64,000 nt of DNA from SLRI01 sp964576715 (GCA_964576715.1 CAZNWE010000009.1:1-64000); one strand, 5' to 3'. Positions 53,029 through 62,630 are shown, counted from the first letter of the stretch. The notes: generated by a model from the sequence alone, not told the origin. Program-made: numbers and translations.

Positions 53029-53406
53029 ATGTTCGGTTTTCTCGGCAGGTTTGGCCGGGCGGCGGCGCTCCGCCAGCTCGACGACGCGCTCAGGGCCGTC
53101 GATCTGCACCCGGCCCTGGTGCCGGATGCAGTGAAGCTCGCCGCCGTGCGACTGCTCGAGGCGGCCCGGCCGGCCGCCGGTCCCGCCGACTACGCGAGGC
53201 TCGCCGAGCTCATCGCCTACTGCCTGATCGGTGCCGGCAATCTTACCGCGGCCAATGACGAGGCCCTGGCGCGGACGGTCGAAGCCCGCATCGAGGCGGC
53301 GGTCGCCGCTGGTGACAATCTCGATGCCAGGGTCGTGCTGCTGCTGCTGCACGCCGGCCTCGTGCAGCCCGGGGTCGTCAGCCGGTACGGTCTCAGCGTC
53401 GAGTGA
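53029..53406 (+). CDS. Hypothetical protein
   Basis: 125-residue helical protein (MFGFLGRFGRAAALRQLDDA and so on), with two Leu-rich helices near the end (NLDARVVLLLLHAGLVQPG). No signal peptide or known motif. Similar small genes occur after LapA in some alphaproteobacteria, so it is probably real. ATG directly follows GAGG. Confidence 0.6.
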   Translation: MFGFLGRFGRAAALRQLDDALRAVDLHPALVPDAVKLAAVRLLEAARPAAGPADYARLAELIAYCLIGAGNLTAANDEALARTVEARIEAAVAAGDNLDARVVLLLLHAGLVQPGVVSRYGLSVE

Positions 53407-53412
53407 ACCGGC

Positions 53413-54465
53413 TCAAGCCGAGGCAGTCTGCCGGCCGAGCGATCTGAACGACACCAGCCGGGCGGCCTGCTCGTCCCAGAGTGTCAACCTGACACAGCGC
53501 AGGCTCTGCGCCAGGCTCAGCCGCCCGACAGCCTTCAGCTCCGGATGATCACGCAGCACCTCAGGCAGCCGATAGAACGGAATCCGGCTCGCCAGGTGAT
53601 GCACGTGATGTACGCCGATATTGGCGGTGAACCAGCGCAGGACCGGTGGCAGGTCGTAGTGCGAGCTGCCATGCAGCGCCGCGTCGTGCACGTTCCACTC
53701 GCCAAGCTCGGCCCAGTAGGTCGCCTCGAACTGGTGCTGGACGTAGAACAGCCAGACGCCGGCGGCCGCGGCGAGCCCGACGATCGGCCCGTGCACCAGG
53801 ACGAACGGCACCAGGCCCACCGTCCAGATCAAGAGCCCGGCGGCGGCGGCGATGCCGAGATTGGTCGCCATGGTGCTGATCCACGGCTGCCAGCCCTTGT
53901 CCATGAAGCCCCAGGGCAGGCGGGTCTCGAGCAGGAACAGGTAGATCGGGCCGACGCCGAACATCACCAGCGGGTGGCGATAGAGGCGGTAGCGCAGCCG
54001 GCCGAGCGGCGAGCGGGCGAGGTATTCGCGCGTCGTCAACGTGCCGATATCGCCGATCCCGCGCCGGTCGAGATTGCCGGAGCTGGCGTGGTGGATCGCG
54101 TGGCTGCGCTTCCAGTGGTCATAAGGGGTTAGCGTGAGCACGCTGATCAGGCGGCCCAGCCAGTCATTGCCCGACCGCCGCCGCAGGAACGCACCGTGGC
54201 CGCAATCGTGCTGGATCATGAACAGGCGAACCAGGAGCCCCGCCGCCGGCAACAGCAACAGCGCATAGAGCCAATAATGGCCGGCAGCGAGCGCCAGATA
54301 CATCAGCGTCCACGCCGCGACGAACGGCAGGATGGTGACCGCGAGCTCGAACAGCCCGCGGCCGGTGTGCGAGGTGCGATAGGGCGCCAGCCGGCGTCCC
54401 CAGGCGGCAGCGGTCAGCGGCAATCCGCCACCGTCGGTGGCACGGTGGTCGACCAGGGCTGTCAT
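53413..54465 (-). CDS. Fatty acid desaturase
   Basis: 350-residue inner-membrane di-iron desaturase. The three His boxes are HDCGH (near residue 86), HAIHH (near 122) and HHVHH (near 286), spaced as in DesA-type acyl-lipid desaturases. Four membrane segments are present. It would introduce a double bond in membrane fatty acids. It is convergent with the unknown gene. Confidence 0.9.
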   Translation of the reverse strand: MTALVDHRATDGGGLPLTAAAWGRRLAPYRTSHTGRGLFELAVTILPFVAAWTLMYLALAAGHYWLYALLLLPAAGLLVRLFMIQHDCGHGAFLRRRSGNDWLGRLISVLTLTPYDHWKRSHAIHHASSGNLDRRGIGDIGTLTTREYLARSPLGRLRYRLYRHPLVMFGVGPIYLFLLETRLPWGFMDKGWQPWISTMATNLGIAAAAGLLIWTVGLVPFVLVHGPIVGLAAAAGVWLFYVQHQFEATYWAELGEWNVHDAALHGSSHYDLPPVLRWFTANIGVHHVHHLASRIPFYRLPEVLRDHPELKAVGRLSLAQSLRCVRLTLWDEQAARLVSFRSLGRQTASA

Positions 54466-54851
54466 TGGTTCTCCAGAGGGTGAGCGGCAGACGACGCTCG
54501 GTCTGGAGCGGCGGGTCGCCGATGCGGGTTGCTGTCCAGTCGCCCGTTCGAACGACGGGACGGAGCGCCATAATTATCTATGCCGTGAACTAGACTGCGC
54601 CCGGCGCCTGAACAAGTGGCATCTTCGCCCGGCGCGAACCAGCGCGGCGGTTGGCGGCCGGAGGATCTGCATTCTCATCTGGCGAAGCTGACCCGCCGGC
54701 GCTTCGCGACACTGTCAGAGACGGTGCCAGAGCGGAGATCGGCGGCGCCGATGCCGCAATGCGTAGCCCATGGTATCCGCGAGCGCTTCCCGGCGCTTGC
54801 GCCAGCCGGCATGCGGCTGCGAAGATGGACCGTCTCGTTGGTGAGGCCACG
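54466..54851. other. Gap between desaturase and secreted protein
   Basis: 386 bases. Short open frames in several frames look like chance. An AT-rich patch (CATAATTATCTATG around 54570) may hold a promoter. Nothing else is recognised. Confidence 0.4.
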
Positions 54852-55355
54852 ATGCGTGACCTGGTCGTCCCCGCCTGTCGCTCGCTGCTTTGCGCGGCGA
54901 TCGCCCTGCTGCATGTGCCGACCATGGCGGAACCCGCGCCGCGTCCGCTTTCGCTGGATGAGCTAGCCGGCATCGGCGTTCGCGGCACCGACCCGCCGCC
55001 ACCGGTCGTCTCTGAGCGCGCGACGGGCGAAGCCGTGTCTGCCACCGAGCCGGCGCCGCCCGCCGTCACCGCGCGGCCGCCTGGCAAGCCGCCAACCGCC
55101 GAACCGCCCGCAGCCTCGCCCCTGACCGCGGCGGATCTCCAGGCGGTGCGCTTTCGCCAAGCGACCGTTCCGCGCCAGCGTGACAGCCCCGCCAGCCCAA
55201 CGCGCGCCAGCCCAACGCGCGCCCAACCAGTTCTCGCCGAACCCGCCCCGAGCGAGCCTGCCGTTCCCGGCCTCGACGGGCCGTCGGCCGGCGCGCAGCC
55301 CGTCGAGCTCGATGCTGCCGGGCTCGGCGGCGTCGGCCTCGTGCCACGCAACTAG
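54852..55355 (+). CDS. Secreted proline-rich protein
   Basis: 167 residues with a signal peptide (LVVPACRSLLCAAIALLHVP) followed by a low-complexity Pro/Ala region (EPAPRPLSLDELAG, GTDPPPPVV, PPGKPPTAEPPAA). Two direct SPTRA repeats occur near residue 121. No fold is recognised. ATG 54852 fits the signal; frames upstream do not. It may be an envelope linker protein. Confidence 0.5.
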   Translation: MRDLVVPACRSLLCAAIALLHVPTMAEPAPRPLSLDELAGIGVRGTDPPPPVVSERATGEAVSATEPAPPAVTARPPGKPPTAEPPAASPLTAADLQAVRFRQATVPRQRDSPASPTRASPTRAQPVLAEPAPSEPAVPGLDGPSAGAQPVELDAAGLGGVGLVPRN

Positions 55356-55379
55356 GCGCGCGGCTGCCCCGGCGCCGGC

Positions 55380-56444
55380 TCAGGCGGCGGCGCTCGTCGG
55401 ATCGGCGCGGAGCGCCTGCCGGATCGCCGCCTCGTCGAGACCGGCAAGGCCGATCACGACGAGGGCACCGGCGCGGGCCTCGCCCGTCGCCCACGGCCGA
55501 TCGAAATAGCTCTCGACCCTGGCCCCCACCGCCTGAACGGCGAGGCGCAGCGGCTTGCCCTCGACCGCGACAAAGCCCTTTACCCGCAACACGCCGTGGT
55601 CGCGGGCGAGCGCTTCGACCCGCGCCTCGATCTCGCCCGGCCGGGCGATCGCCGGCAAGGTCACGACAAAGCTCGCGAAATCGTCGTGGTCGTGCTCGCT
55701 GCCGTCGTCGTGGTGCGAGTGCCGGCTGTCGAGATCATCCTCGGCGGCGGCATCGAGGCCGAGCAGGACGAGCGGGTCGAGTGCGCCGTAGGCGGCCTCG
55801 ACGATGTGCACCCCGGGCCTCGTCTCGGCCTCGACCAGGCTTCGCGCCCGGGCCTTGGTCGCGGCGTCGACCCGGTCGCACTTGTTGAGCACCACCATGT
55901 CGGCACAGCCCACCTGCTCTTCGAACAGCTCCTGGAGGGGGCTCTCGTGGTCGAGGCTCGGATCGGCGGCGCGGGCCGCCGCCACCGCCTCGGGATCGCT
56001 GGCGAACAGCCCGGCCGCCGCCGCCTCGGCATCGATCACCGCGACCACCCCGTCGACCGTCACGGCGTTCCTGACCGCGGGCCAGGTGAAGGCCTTGACC
56101 AGCGGCTTGGGCAGCGCCAGGCCCGAGGTCTCGATGACGATGTGATCGACCGGTTCCGGGCGATCGAGCAGCTTCGCCATGGTCGGCAGGAAGTCGTCGG
56201 CGACGGTGCAGCAGATGCAGCCATTGGCGAGCTCGACCACGTCCTCGTCGCGGCAGCTCGCGATGCCGCAGCCGCGGATGATCTCGCGATCCACCCCCTG
56301 GTCACCGAACTCGTTGATGATCAACGCAATCCGGCGGCCTTGCGCGTTGGCCAGGAGATGGCGGATCAGGCTGGTCTTGCCGGCACCGAGAAAGCCGGTG
56401 ACGATGGTCGCCGGGATCTTGCGGCCTGGCTGGCGGACGCGCAT
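55380..56444 (-). CDS. cobW: CobW/COG0523 GTPase, probably for cobalamin cobalt insertion
   Basis: 354-residue G3E GTPase. Walker A GFLGAGKTS (near residue 17), Walker B-like VIETSGLALP, the metal-binding CICC (near residue 75) and a His/Asp-rich stretch (SRHSHHDDGSEHDHDD) that may hold cobalt. NKCD is the guanine-specificity motif. It lies downstream of a cobalamin riboswitch, which favours CobW over zinc-type relatives. Confidence 0.88.
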   Translation of the reverse strand: MRVRQPGRKIPATIVTGFLGAGKTSLIRHLLANAQGRRIALIINEFGDQGVDREIIRGCGIASCRDEDVVELANGCICCTVADDFLPTMAKLLDRPEPVDHIVIETSGLALPKPLVKAFTWPAVRNAVTVDGVVAVIDAEAAAAGLFASDPEAVAAARAADPSLDHESPLQELFEEQVGCADMVVLNKCDRVDAATKARARSLVEAETRPGVHIVEAAYGALDPLVLLGLDAAAEDDLDSRHSHHDDGSEHDHDDFASFVVTLPAIARPGEIEARVEALARDHGVLRVKGFVAVEGKPLRLAVQAVGARVESYFDRPWATGEARAGALVVIGLAGLDEAAIRQALRADPTSAAA

Positions 56445-56470
56445 CGGTGTTCTCCTCGAGAAAGGGTCGG

Positions 56471-56794
56471 CTAGTGCAGTCGCGAACGGTTGGTCGACCC
56501 GGGCTCGAGGCGCTCGCGCGGATAGGCGGTGGTGCTCTCGAGCAACGCCAGCAGGTCCCGGGCGGGCTGGTCGCCGGCCACCGGCGGGCCGATCCGGCGC
56601 AGCAGCAGGGCTGCGGCATGGGCCGCGTCGATCTCGACCGGCAGGTCCAGGAGCCAGGCCAGATAGAGCTCGCGGGCCGACCAGCCGCCGGGCGTCGCCG
56701 GGCCGGCACCGCCGAGCGCGTCACGGATCAACCGCTTGGGATCGCACGCCTCGATGTTGAGGGCGAGTGCCGCACGTCGTTCGGATGTGAGCAT
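56471..56794 (-). CDS. Unknown protein in cobalamin-regulated operon
   Basis: 107 residues, helical: MLTSERRAALALNIEACDPK, ARELYLAWLLDLPVEIDAAH, and LLRRIGPPVAGDQPARDLLA. No family is recognised. It is the first gene after the riboswitch, 27 bases before cobW, so a role in cobalt or cobalamin metabolism is inferred from context only. Confidence 0.6.
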   Translation of the reverse strand: MLTSERRAALALNIEACDPKRLIRDALGGAGPATPGGWSARELYLAWLLDLPVEIDAAHAAALLLRRIGPPVAGDQPARDLLALLESTTAYPRERLEPGSTNRSRLH

Positions 56795-56849
56795 GGTAAC
56801 CGACCTTTCCCCGGAGGCACCCCGCCCCGGATCGGAAGAACAACCATGG

Positions 56850-57032
56850 TGGCAGGTCTCCTGGCTCACGGCTCGACGCCTCGATCCGCCTTCCCGGGCC
56901 GGCGAGGGCCCAGTGGCACGTCTTGATCGACGGCTCGCCGCCTACAGTTGCGGGGGCAGCCCCGGACTTGCCGTCGCGAAAGCGCGCGACGCCGCACCGG
57001 GTTCCCTTTTCACCCGACACATCCACCGCTAG
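56850..57032 (-). ncRNA. Cobalamin (AdoCbl) riboswitch
   Basis: The minus strand contains AAAAGGGAACCCGGTG, the conserved GGCTGCCCCCGCAACTGTAG (B12 box region), GCCACTGGGCC, and closes with GAGCCAGGAGACCTGCCA. These are the core elements of the cobalamin aptamer in the correct order. It precedes the 107-residue gene and cobW, repressing them when cobalamin is plentiful. Confidence 0.95.
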
Positions 57033-57115
57033 GACGCTCCGGGAACCACCAATCGAAGTATGGCAGGCTAACAGCGGCACTGCAATCGCCGCTTGCAACG
57101 ATCGGAAGGCACGCC

Positions 57116-57994
57116 GTGTCCGTCGCCATCGAGCTGCAGCCCAGGGCCGTCCGCCACGGCATGCTCTTGATGCTGGTGGCGGTCTCGCTGCTGCCGGTCA
57201 TGGACGGCATCGCCAAGGAACTCGCCACCCGCTACCCGGTGCTGCAGGTGACCTGGGGCCGCTACGTCTTCACCCTGGGCTGCATCCTGCCGCAACTCCT
57301 GCTGCGCCATCGCCGCGCCCTGGTCCGCATCCCGCAGCCCCGCCTGCAGCTGGTGCGCGGCCTCGCCCAGGTGCTCGCCACCTTTCTGTTCTTCCTGACG
57401 CTGACCTTCCTGCCGCTGGCCGACACCGTGGCCCTGGCCTTCCTCTACCCCTTGATCGTCACGGCACTCGCCCCCTTCGTGCTCGGCGAGCAGGTCGGCT
57501 GGCGCCGCTATGCCGCGGTCGTCGCGGGCTTCCTCGGCGCTCTCGTGATCATCCGCCCCGGGCTCGAGGTGTTCCAGCCGGCCTCGGTCTTCGGGCTGGG
57601 CATCGGCTTCGCCTTCGCGCTCTACATCCTGTTGACGCGCAAGCTGCGCGGCCAGACCCCGCCGCTCGTGACCTTGGGCTGGGGGGCGGCGATCGGGGTC
57701 GTGGTCACCAGCCTGGCCGTCCCCTTCGTCTTCGTGCCGATGGCCTGGGCCGACTGGCTGGCGCTGCTGCTGGTCGGCCTGCTGGCCGCCGCTGCGCACC
57801 AATGCATCATCCGCGCCTTCGAGACCGCCCCGGCAGCCGTGCTGTCGCCGCTCGGCTACGCCGAGATCCTGATGGCCGTGCTGATCGGCTATCTCTGGTT
57901 CGGCGATTTCCCCGACGGCTTCACCTGGGCCGGGATCGCCATCATCGCCGGCGCCGGGCTCTATGTCGGCTGGCGCGAGCGACGGGCAGGTTGA
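57116..57994 (+). CDS. DMT superfamily (EamA) transporter
   Basis: 292-residue inner-membrane protein with two EamA halves and about ten membrane segments (LLMLVAVSLLPVMDGIAKEL; TFLFFLTLTFLPLADTVALAF; ASVFGLGIGFAFALYIL). The GTG start has GGAAGG six bases upstream. Its 3' end overlaps the next minus-strand exporter by 53 bases. Substrate unknown. Confidence 0.85.
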   Translation: MSVAIELQPRAVRHGMLLMLVAVSLLPVMDGIAKELATRYPVLQVTWGRYVFTLGCILPQLLLRHRRALVRIPQPRLQLVRGLAQVLATFLFFLTLTFLPLADTVALAFLYPLIVTALAPFVLGEQVGWRRYAAVVAGFLGALVIIRPGLEVFQPASVFGLGIGFAFALYILLTRKLRGQTPPLVTLGWGAAIGVVVTSLAVPFVFVPMAWADWLALLLVGLLAAAAHQCIIRAFETAPAAVLSPLGYAEILMAVLIGYLWFGDFPDGFTWAGIAIIAGAGLYVGWRERRAG

Positions 57995-58844
57995 CCAGCG
58001 CCACCCCCACCACCGCTATCGCCATGCCGAGCATCGCCAGCGGCGGCAGCCGCTCGTCGAAGAGCAGCCAGGCCATCAGGGCGGTGGTCGGCGGCACCAG
58101 GAAGAAGAGCGACGAGACCTCGGAAGCGGCGCCCCGGGCGATCAACCAGAGGAGCAGCGACACCGCGGCGAAGGAGAGCACGACCACCGACCAGAGCAGG
58201 GCCAGGACGAAGGCCGGCTGCCAGTCGATCGTCCCGGTCTCGAAGGCGGCGGCGGCAAGGCCGACAGCGAGTGCCGCGGCCGTGAACTGAAAGACATTGC
58301 CGACCCGGATATCGAGGCCGCTCGCGGCACGTTTCTGGTAGAGCGTGCCGAGAGTGATGCCGAGCAGCGCCGCCACGGCGAAGCCGACGCCTGTGGCACT
58401 GCCCAAGCCGCCCTCGAGCTTCTCCGCCACCACCAGCCAGACCCCGAGGATGCCGAGGGCGAGGCCCAGCCATTGCCGCCAGCCGACCCGCTCGCCGAGC
58501 AGCGGGGCGGCGACCGCCGCCACGAGCAGCGGCTGCAGGCCGACCACGAGTGCCGCGGCCCCGGCCTCGATCCCCTGGTCGATCGCCGCAAACACGCCGC
58601 CCAGATAGACGCCATGCAGGAGCAGGCCCGTGACCATCTGCTGCAGCATGACGGCGGGCGCCGGCCAGCGCAGCCCGAGCCAGACGACGAGGCCGAGAAA
58701 GCCCAGGGCGACGATGGCGAAGCGGAGCGCCAGGAAGGTCATCGGCTCGACATGCGGCAGGCCGAACTTGGCGCTGATGAAGCCGGTGCTCCAAAGAAAG
58801 ACGAAGAGGGCAGGGGCACCCACGCCGCTGACGGCCCGGCTCAT
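57942..58844 (-). CDS. DMT superfamily (EamA) transporter
   Basis: 300-residue EamA protein, a second paralogue in opposite orientation to the one at 57.1 kb. Segments FVFLWSTGFISAKFGLPH and LALRFAIVALGFLGLVVWLG and a C-terminal half with SSLFFLVPPTTALMAWLLF are typical of the RhaT/EamA type. The start overlaps the AEC stop (ATGA). Exporter of amino acids or metabolites. Confidence 0.85.
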   Translation of the reverse strand: MSRAVSGVGAPALFVFLWSTGFISAKFGLPHVEPMTFLALRFAIVALGFLGLVVWLGLRWPAPAVMLQQMVTGLLLHGVYLGGVFAAIDQGIEAGAAALVVGLQPLLVAAVAAPLLGERVGWRQWLGLALGILGVWLVVAEKLEGGLGSATGVGFAVAALLGITLGTLYQKRAASGLDIRVGNVFQFTAAALAVGLAAAAFETGTIDWQPAFVLALLWSVVVLSFAAVSLLLWLIARGAASEVSSLFFLVPPTTALMAWLLFDERLPPLAMLGMAIAVVGVALVNLPVARASRHRARRRR

Positions 58845-59761
58845 CCGCCGATGGCCGCCAGCAGGAGCAGCACGCCGGGCAGGGTGGCCATCGATGCGAG
58901 TGTCTGCAGCGCCACCGCGTTGGCCATGAACACCGCATGGCCGCCCATCGCCCGGGTCTGCACGTAGGCGGTGGGCGAGAGCGGCAGGGCGGCGAACAGC
59001 ACCACGACCGCGAGCGGCAGACCCTCGAGCCCGAGGAGGAGGGCCAAAGCGACCGTCAACAGCGGCTGCCCGGCGAGCTTGAAGACGGCGGTGCCGCAAA
59101 GCCAGCCCACCTCCGCACCGAGCCCCTGAAAACGCAGCCCGGCACCGGTCGCCAGGAGGGCCAGCGGCAGCGAGGCGAGGCCCAGGATGCGCAGCACCTC
59201 GTCGAGCCAGGGCGGGATGGCGAGGTCGGCGAAGCCGATGGCGAGGCCGCTCGCGCAGGCGAGGACCAGCGGATTGAGGGCCAGGGCGCGGGCCAGGGCG
59301 GCGGGCGACAGGCGAATCTCGGCGTGCATGCCGAGCAACAGGGCGCTCGCGATGTTCACGCCCGGCGTGTAGGCCGCAACGGCGATCGCCAGTGGCACCA
59401 GCGCCGGTTCGCCCCAGATGCCGAGCGCCGCGGCGAAGGCGATGTAGACGTTCTGCCGCGTCGCCGCCTGGGCCACCGCGGGCAACAGCTGCCGGCCGAG
59501 GCCGAGCCGGGCGCCGAACACGGCGACCAGCGCCATGACCAGGAAGATCGGCCCGAGCACCGCGGCGGCGATCTTCAGCAGGCTGCCGTCGGCGTCGATC
59601 GCAGCGGTGCTCCTGACCAGCAGTGCCGGAAACAGGACAAAGAAGACCAGCCGTTCCGCCATGGGCCAGAAACCCGCTCCGGGGAAGTCGCGCCGGCCGA
59701 GGACGAAGCCCAGGAAGAGCAGGAGAAAGATGGGAACGATCGCCCCGAGTGCCGCGGCCAT
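58841..59761 (-). CDS. AEC family transporter
   Basis: 306-residue auxin-efflux-carrier family protein with about ten membrane segments. The start IVPIFLLLFLGFVLGRRDFPG and the end NAVALQTLASMATLPGVLLLLA are typical. Relatives transport malonate, malate or auxin-like acids. Coupled with the DMT gene by a four-base overlap. Confidence 0.85.
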   Translation of the reverse strand: MAAALGAIVPIFLLLFLGFVLGRRDFPGAGFWPMAERLVFFVLFPALLVRSTAAIDADGSLLKIAAAVLGPIFLVMALVAVFGARLGLGRQLLPAVAQAATRQNVYIAFAAALGIWGEPALVPLAIAVAAYTPGVNIASALLLGMHAEIRLSPAALARALALNPLVLACASGLAIGFADLAIPPWLDEVLRILGLASLPLALLATGAGLRFQGLGAEVGWLCGTAVFKLAGQPLLTVALALLLGLEGLPLAVVVLFAALPLSPTAYVQTRAMGGHAVFMANAVALQTLASMATLPGVLLLLAAIGG

Positions 59762-59895
59762 GCTGCTTTTTTTCGCGAGTTAGGCGGCGTGCATAGCGGC
59801 GCGTTAACGATATGGCAAAGCCTCGAGGGTATGAAGGATCGACGGATCACCACCGCAGCCCGTTGGAACGCGATGCCGACCTCGATGCCGCCGCC

Positions 59896-60303
59896 ATGCA
59901 GCCGCTGACGATCCTCATCGTCGACGACGCGCGCAGCGAGCGGGTGCTGCTGCGCCAGGCGGTCTATGACGTGCGCCGCAATCTGCGCCTGTTCGAGGCG
60001 GCGAGCGCGCGCGAGGCGCGGGACGTCTTTCGCAGCTACACCCTCGATCTGGTCTTTCTCGACGTCGAGCTGCCGGGGGCGAGCGGGCTCGAGCTGTTGC
60101 CCTATCTCCGCCACGCCGACCCGCTGGTCCCCGTCGTCATGGTCACCCACCACAGCACCCAGGACGTCGTCGTCCAGTCCCTCCGCGAAGGCGCCTTCGG
60201 CTTCATCGTCAAGCCCTACAACCTGAACAGACTGAAGGAGGTTTTCGCCAAGCTCGACCGCTTGAGGACTGGCGAGACGCTGTCGCCGGCGACCGCGTCC
60301 TGA
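59896..60303 (+). CDS. Receiver-only response regulator
   Basis: 135 residues, a single CheY-like domain with acidic pocket LIVDDARS (near residue 9), phospho-Asp in VFLDVELPG (near 56), Thr in VMVTHHS and Lys in IVKPYN. No output domain. It may act as a phosphate sink or in a phosphorelay; no kinase is beside it. ATG 59896 (MQPLTIL) begins the fold. Confidence 0.85.
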   Translation: MQPLTILIVDDARSERVLLRQAVYDVRRNLRLFEAASAREARDVFRSYTLDLVFLDVELPGASGLELLPYLRHADPLVPVVMVTHHSTQDVVVQSLREGAFGFIVKPYNLNRLKEVFAKLDRLRTGETLSPATAS

Positions 60304-60412
60304 GCACCGCCTGGCCGCTGGTGCCCGGGCGATGCTGGTGCTATGCGCTGGCGGGCGGCGGCGGCGAGCATGCTCCAGGCGGGCGGCCGCGCGATCGGTC
60401 GGGGAAAGGCAC

Positions 60413-61087
60413 ATGCAGGGCGAGGGCATCCTCGTCGTCGACATCGGCGGCAACAACATCAAGGCCAAGCACAGCGCCCACGAGGAGCGGCGCAAGACCA
60501 GCTCCGGCCCGGCGTTGACCCCGGACGCGATGGTCACAGCCCTGCGCGAGCTGGTTCACGACTGGAGCTATGACCGGGTGACCATCGGCTGCCCCGGCGC
60601 GGTGCGCGACGGCAGCCTGGTCCGCGAGCCGGTCAATCTCGGCAGCGGCTGGGTCGGCTTCGACTTCGCGGCGGCGTTCGCGCGGCCGGTCAAGCTGGTC
60701 AACGACGCGGTGATGCAGGCGATCGGCTCCTATGCCGGCGGCAAGATGCTGTTCTTGGGCCTCGGCACCGGGCTCGGTGCGGCACTCGTCGCCGACCATG
60801 TCGTCGTGCCGCTGGAGGTGGCGCACCTGCCATACCGCAAGAAGTTCACCTTCGAGGACTGTGTCGGCAAGCGCGGGCTGGAGCGCATGGGTGGCAAGCG
60901 CTGGGAGAAGGCGGTCCACGACATCGTGGCGCGGCTCCGGGCGGCGCTCGTCGCCGACCACGTCGTGCTCGGCGGCGGCAACACCAAACTGTTGAACAGC
61001 CTGCCCGAGGCCTGCTCCGCGGGCGACAACCGGAACGCCTTCTCGGGCGGCGTGCGCCTCTGGCAGGAGCAGTTCCGCGTCCTCTGA
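60413..61087 (+). CDS. ROK-family kinase, polyphosphate glucokinase-like
   Basis: 224 residues, shorter than ROK kinases of about 260-300. ATP/phosphate segment LVVDIGGNNIKAK (near residue 7), IGCPGAV and GLGTGLGAALV (near 118) fit. It has the compact layout of PPGK-like proteins; some use polyphosphate or ATP to phosphorylate glucose or another sugar. ATG 60413 follows GGGAAAGG. Confidence 0.75.
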   Translation: MQGEGILVVDIGGNNIKAKHSAHEERRKTSSGPALTPDAMVTALRELVHDWSYDRVTIGCPGAVRDGSLVREPVNLGSGWVGFDFAAAFARPVKLVNDAVMQAIGSYAGGKMLFLGLGTGLGAALVADHVVVPLEVAHLPYRKKFTFEDCVGKRGLERMGGKRWEKAVHDIVARLRAALVADHVVLGGGNTKLLNSLPEACSAGDNRNAFSGGVRLWQEQFRVL

Positions 61088-61124
61088 CCCCACCATCCTG
61101 GACGAGCCGCAGCGGCGCCCGGCA

Positions 61125-62630
61125 GTGGACGCGGCAGCCGGCTCGCGGCTCGGCCAGGGCCGGCTGACCAGCGCCCCCCTCGGCGGGCTGATCCGCGGCA
61201 TCGCCATCCCGGCCGGCGTCGGCCTCATGTTCCAGACCCTGTTCAACATCGTCGACAGCTTCTGGGCCGGCTTCGTCTCGACCGCTGCCCTCACTGCCCT
61301 CGGCGCCTCGTTCCCGGTGTTCTTCATGATCATCGTGCTGTCGGTCGGCATCGGTGCGGCGGCCCAGGCGCTGATCGCCATCCGCCTCGGCGCCGACGAC
61401 GAGGAGGGGGCCAGGCGCCTGCTCGGCCAGGCGCTCTGCCTGACGCTCGTGGCCGGGGCCCTGATCGCCCTCTACGGCCTCTTCGCCGCGACAGCACTGC
61501 TCCGCTTTCTCGGCACCTCAGGCGACAGCCTCGCCGCCGGTCAGGCCTATCTCGTGCCGATCCTGCTGTTCGGCGTCGTCTTCCTCCTCAACCAGGGGCT
61601 CAATGGCTGGCTCACGGCGCAAGGCGACAGCAAGAGCTTCCGGAACGCCCTGGCCGCCGGCTCGCTCTTGAATGTCGGGCTCGACCCGCTCTTCATGTTC
61701 GGCATTCCGGCCTTGGGCGTGCCCGGCATGGGGGTCGGCGGCATCGCCGTCGCGACCATTCTGATCCAGCTGATGCAGCTGGCCTATCTCCTGCACCGGG
61801 CCCGGCAGAGCCCGCTCGGCCTGCACCTCGCCGGCCGCGACCTTTTGCCCGACCCGCCGATCCTCGAGGACCTCCTGCGCCAGGCCGTGCCGGTCACGAT
61901 CAGCATCGGCGCCACCGGCTTCGGGCTCTTCTGCATCACCTTCTTCATGGGGCGGCACGGCGAGGCGGCCATTGCCGCCTACGGCATCGGCCTTCGGATC
62001 GAGCAGCTCGCCATGCTGCCGATGATCGGCCTGCACACCGCCGCACTCTCCATCATCGGGCAGAACCACGGGGCCAGCCTGTCCGACCGGGTGCGCGAGG
62101 CGGCGCGGCTGATCCTCGTCTACGGCCTCGGCGTCATGACGCTCGGCGTCGTCCTCGTCTGGCCCTCGCGCTTCGCGCTGATGCAAATCTTCAGCGATGA
62201 TCCAGCGGTGGTCGACCTCGGTGCCGCCTATCTCGCGGTCGCCGTCCTCAACTTCAACGCCTATGCGCTGCTGCTACTCGGCGGGGCGATCCTGCAGGGC
62301 ATGCGCCGGCCCAATGTCGCCATGGCCGTGGCCCTCTTCCGCCACGTCTTCGGGCCGCTCGTCGTGCTCTATCTGCTCGACCCGGTCATGGGCTTCGGCC
62401 TGCCCGGCATCTACTGGGGCATCGTCGCCATCGCCTGGATCGGTGCCGCGGTGACGCTGGTCTACCTGCGCCGCTGGCTCGGCCATGCCGGCGCAGCATC
62501 GGCCGAGGGCGAGAACCGACAGGCTTTGCGGGCAGAGCGCAGCGCGGCGCCAACGGAAGCTGCCGACCGCCGAGGCCGAAGAGAGGCCGAAGCTGCGGTC
62601 AAGCGGCGAAGCGCTGGCCCTTCTTCCTGA
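61125..62630 (+). CDS. MATE family efflux transporter
   Basis: 501-residue inner-membrane multidrug/toxin exporter with twelve hydrophobic segments (LTALGASFPVFFMIIVLSVGIG; GVLLVWPSRF region; GIYWGIVAIAWIGAAVTLV). A 50-residue polar tail follows the last segment. The start is GTG. It shares no operon with an obvious substrate gene. Confidence 0.85.
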   Translation: MDAAAGSRLGQGRLTSAPLGGLIRGIAIPAGVGLMFQTLFNIVDSFWAGFVSTAALTALGASFPVFFMIIVLSVGIGAAAQALIAIRLGADDEEGARRLLGQALCLTLVAGALIALYGLFAATALLRFLGTSGDSLAAGQAYLVPILLFGVVFLLNQGLNGWLTAQGDSKSFRNALAAGSLLNVGLDPLFMFGIPALGVPGMGVGGIAVATILIQLMQLAYLLHRARQSPLGLHLAGRDLLPDPPILEDLLRQAVPVTISIGATGFGLFCITFFMGRHGEAAIAAYGIGLRIEQLAMLPMIGLHTAALSIIGQNHGASLSDRVREAARLILVYGLGVMTLGVVLVWPSRFALMQIFSDDPAVVDLGAAYLAVAVLNFNAYALLLLGGAILQGMRRPNVAMAVALFRHVFGPLVVLYLLDPVMGFGLPGIYWGIVAIAWIGAAVTLVYLRRWLGHAGAASAEGENRQALRAERSAAPTEAADRRGRREAEAAVKRRSAGPSS

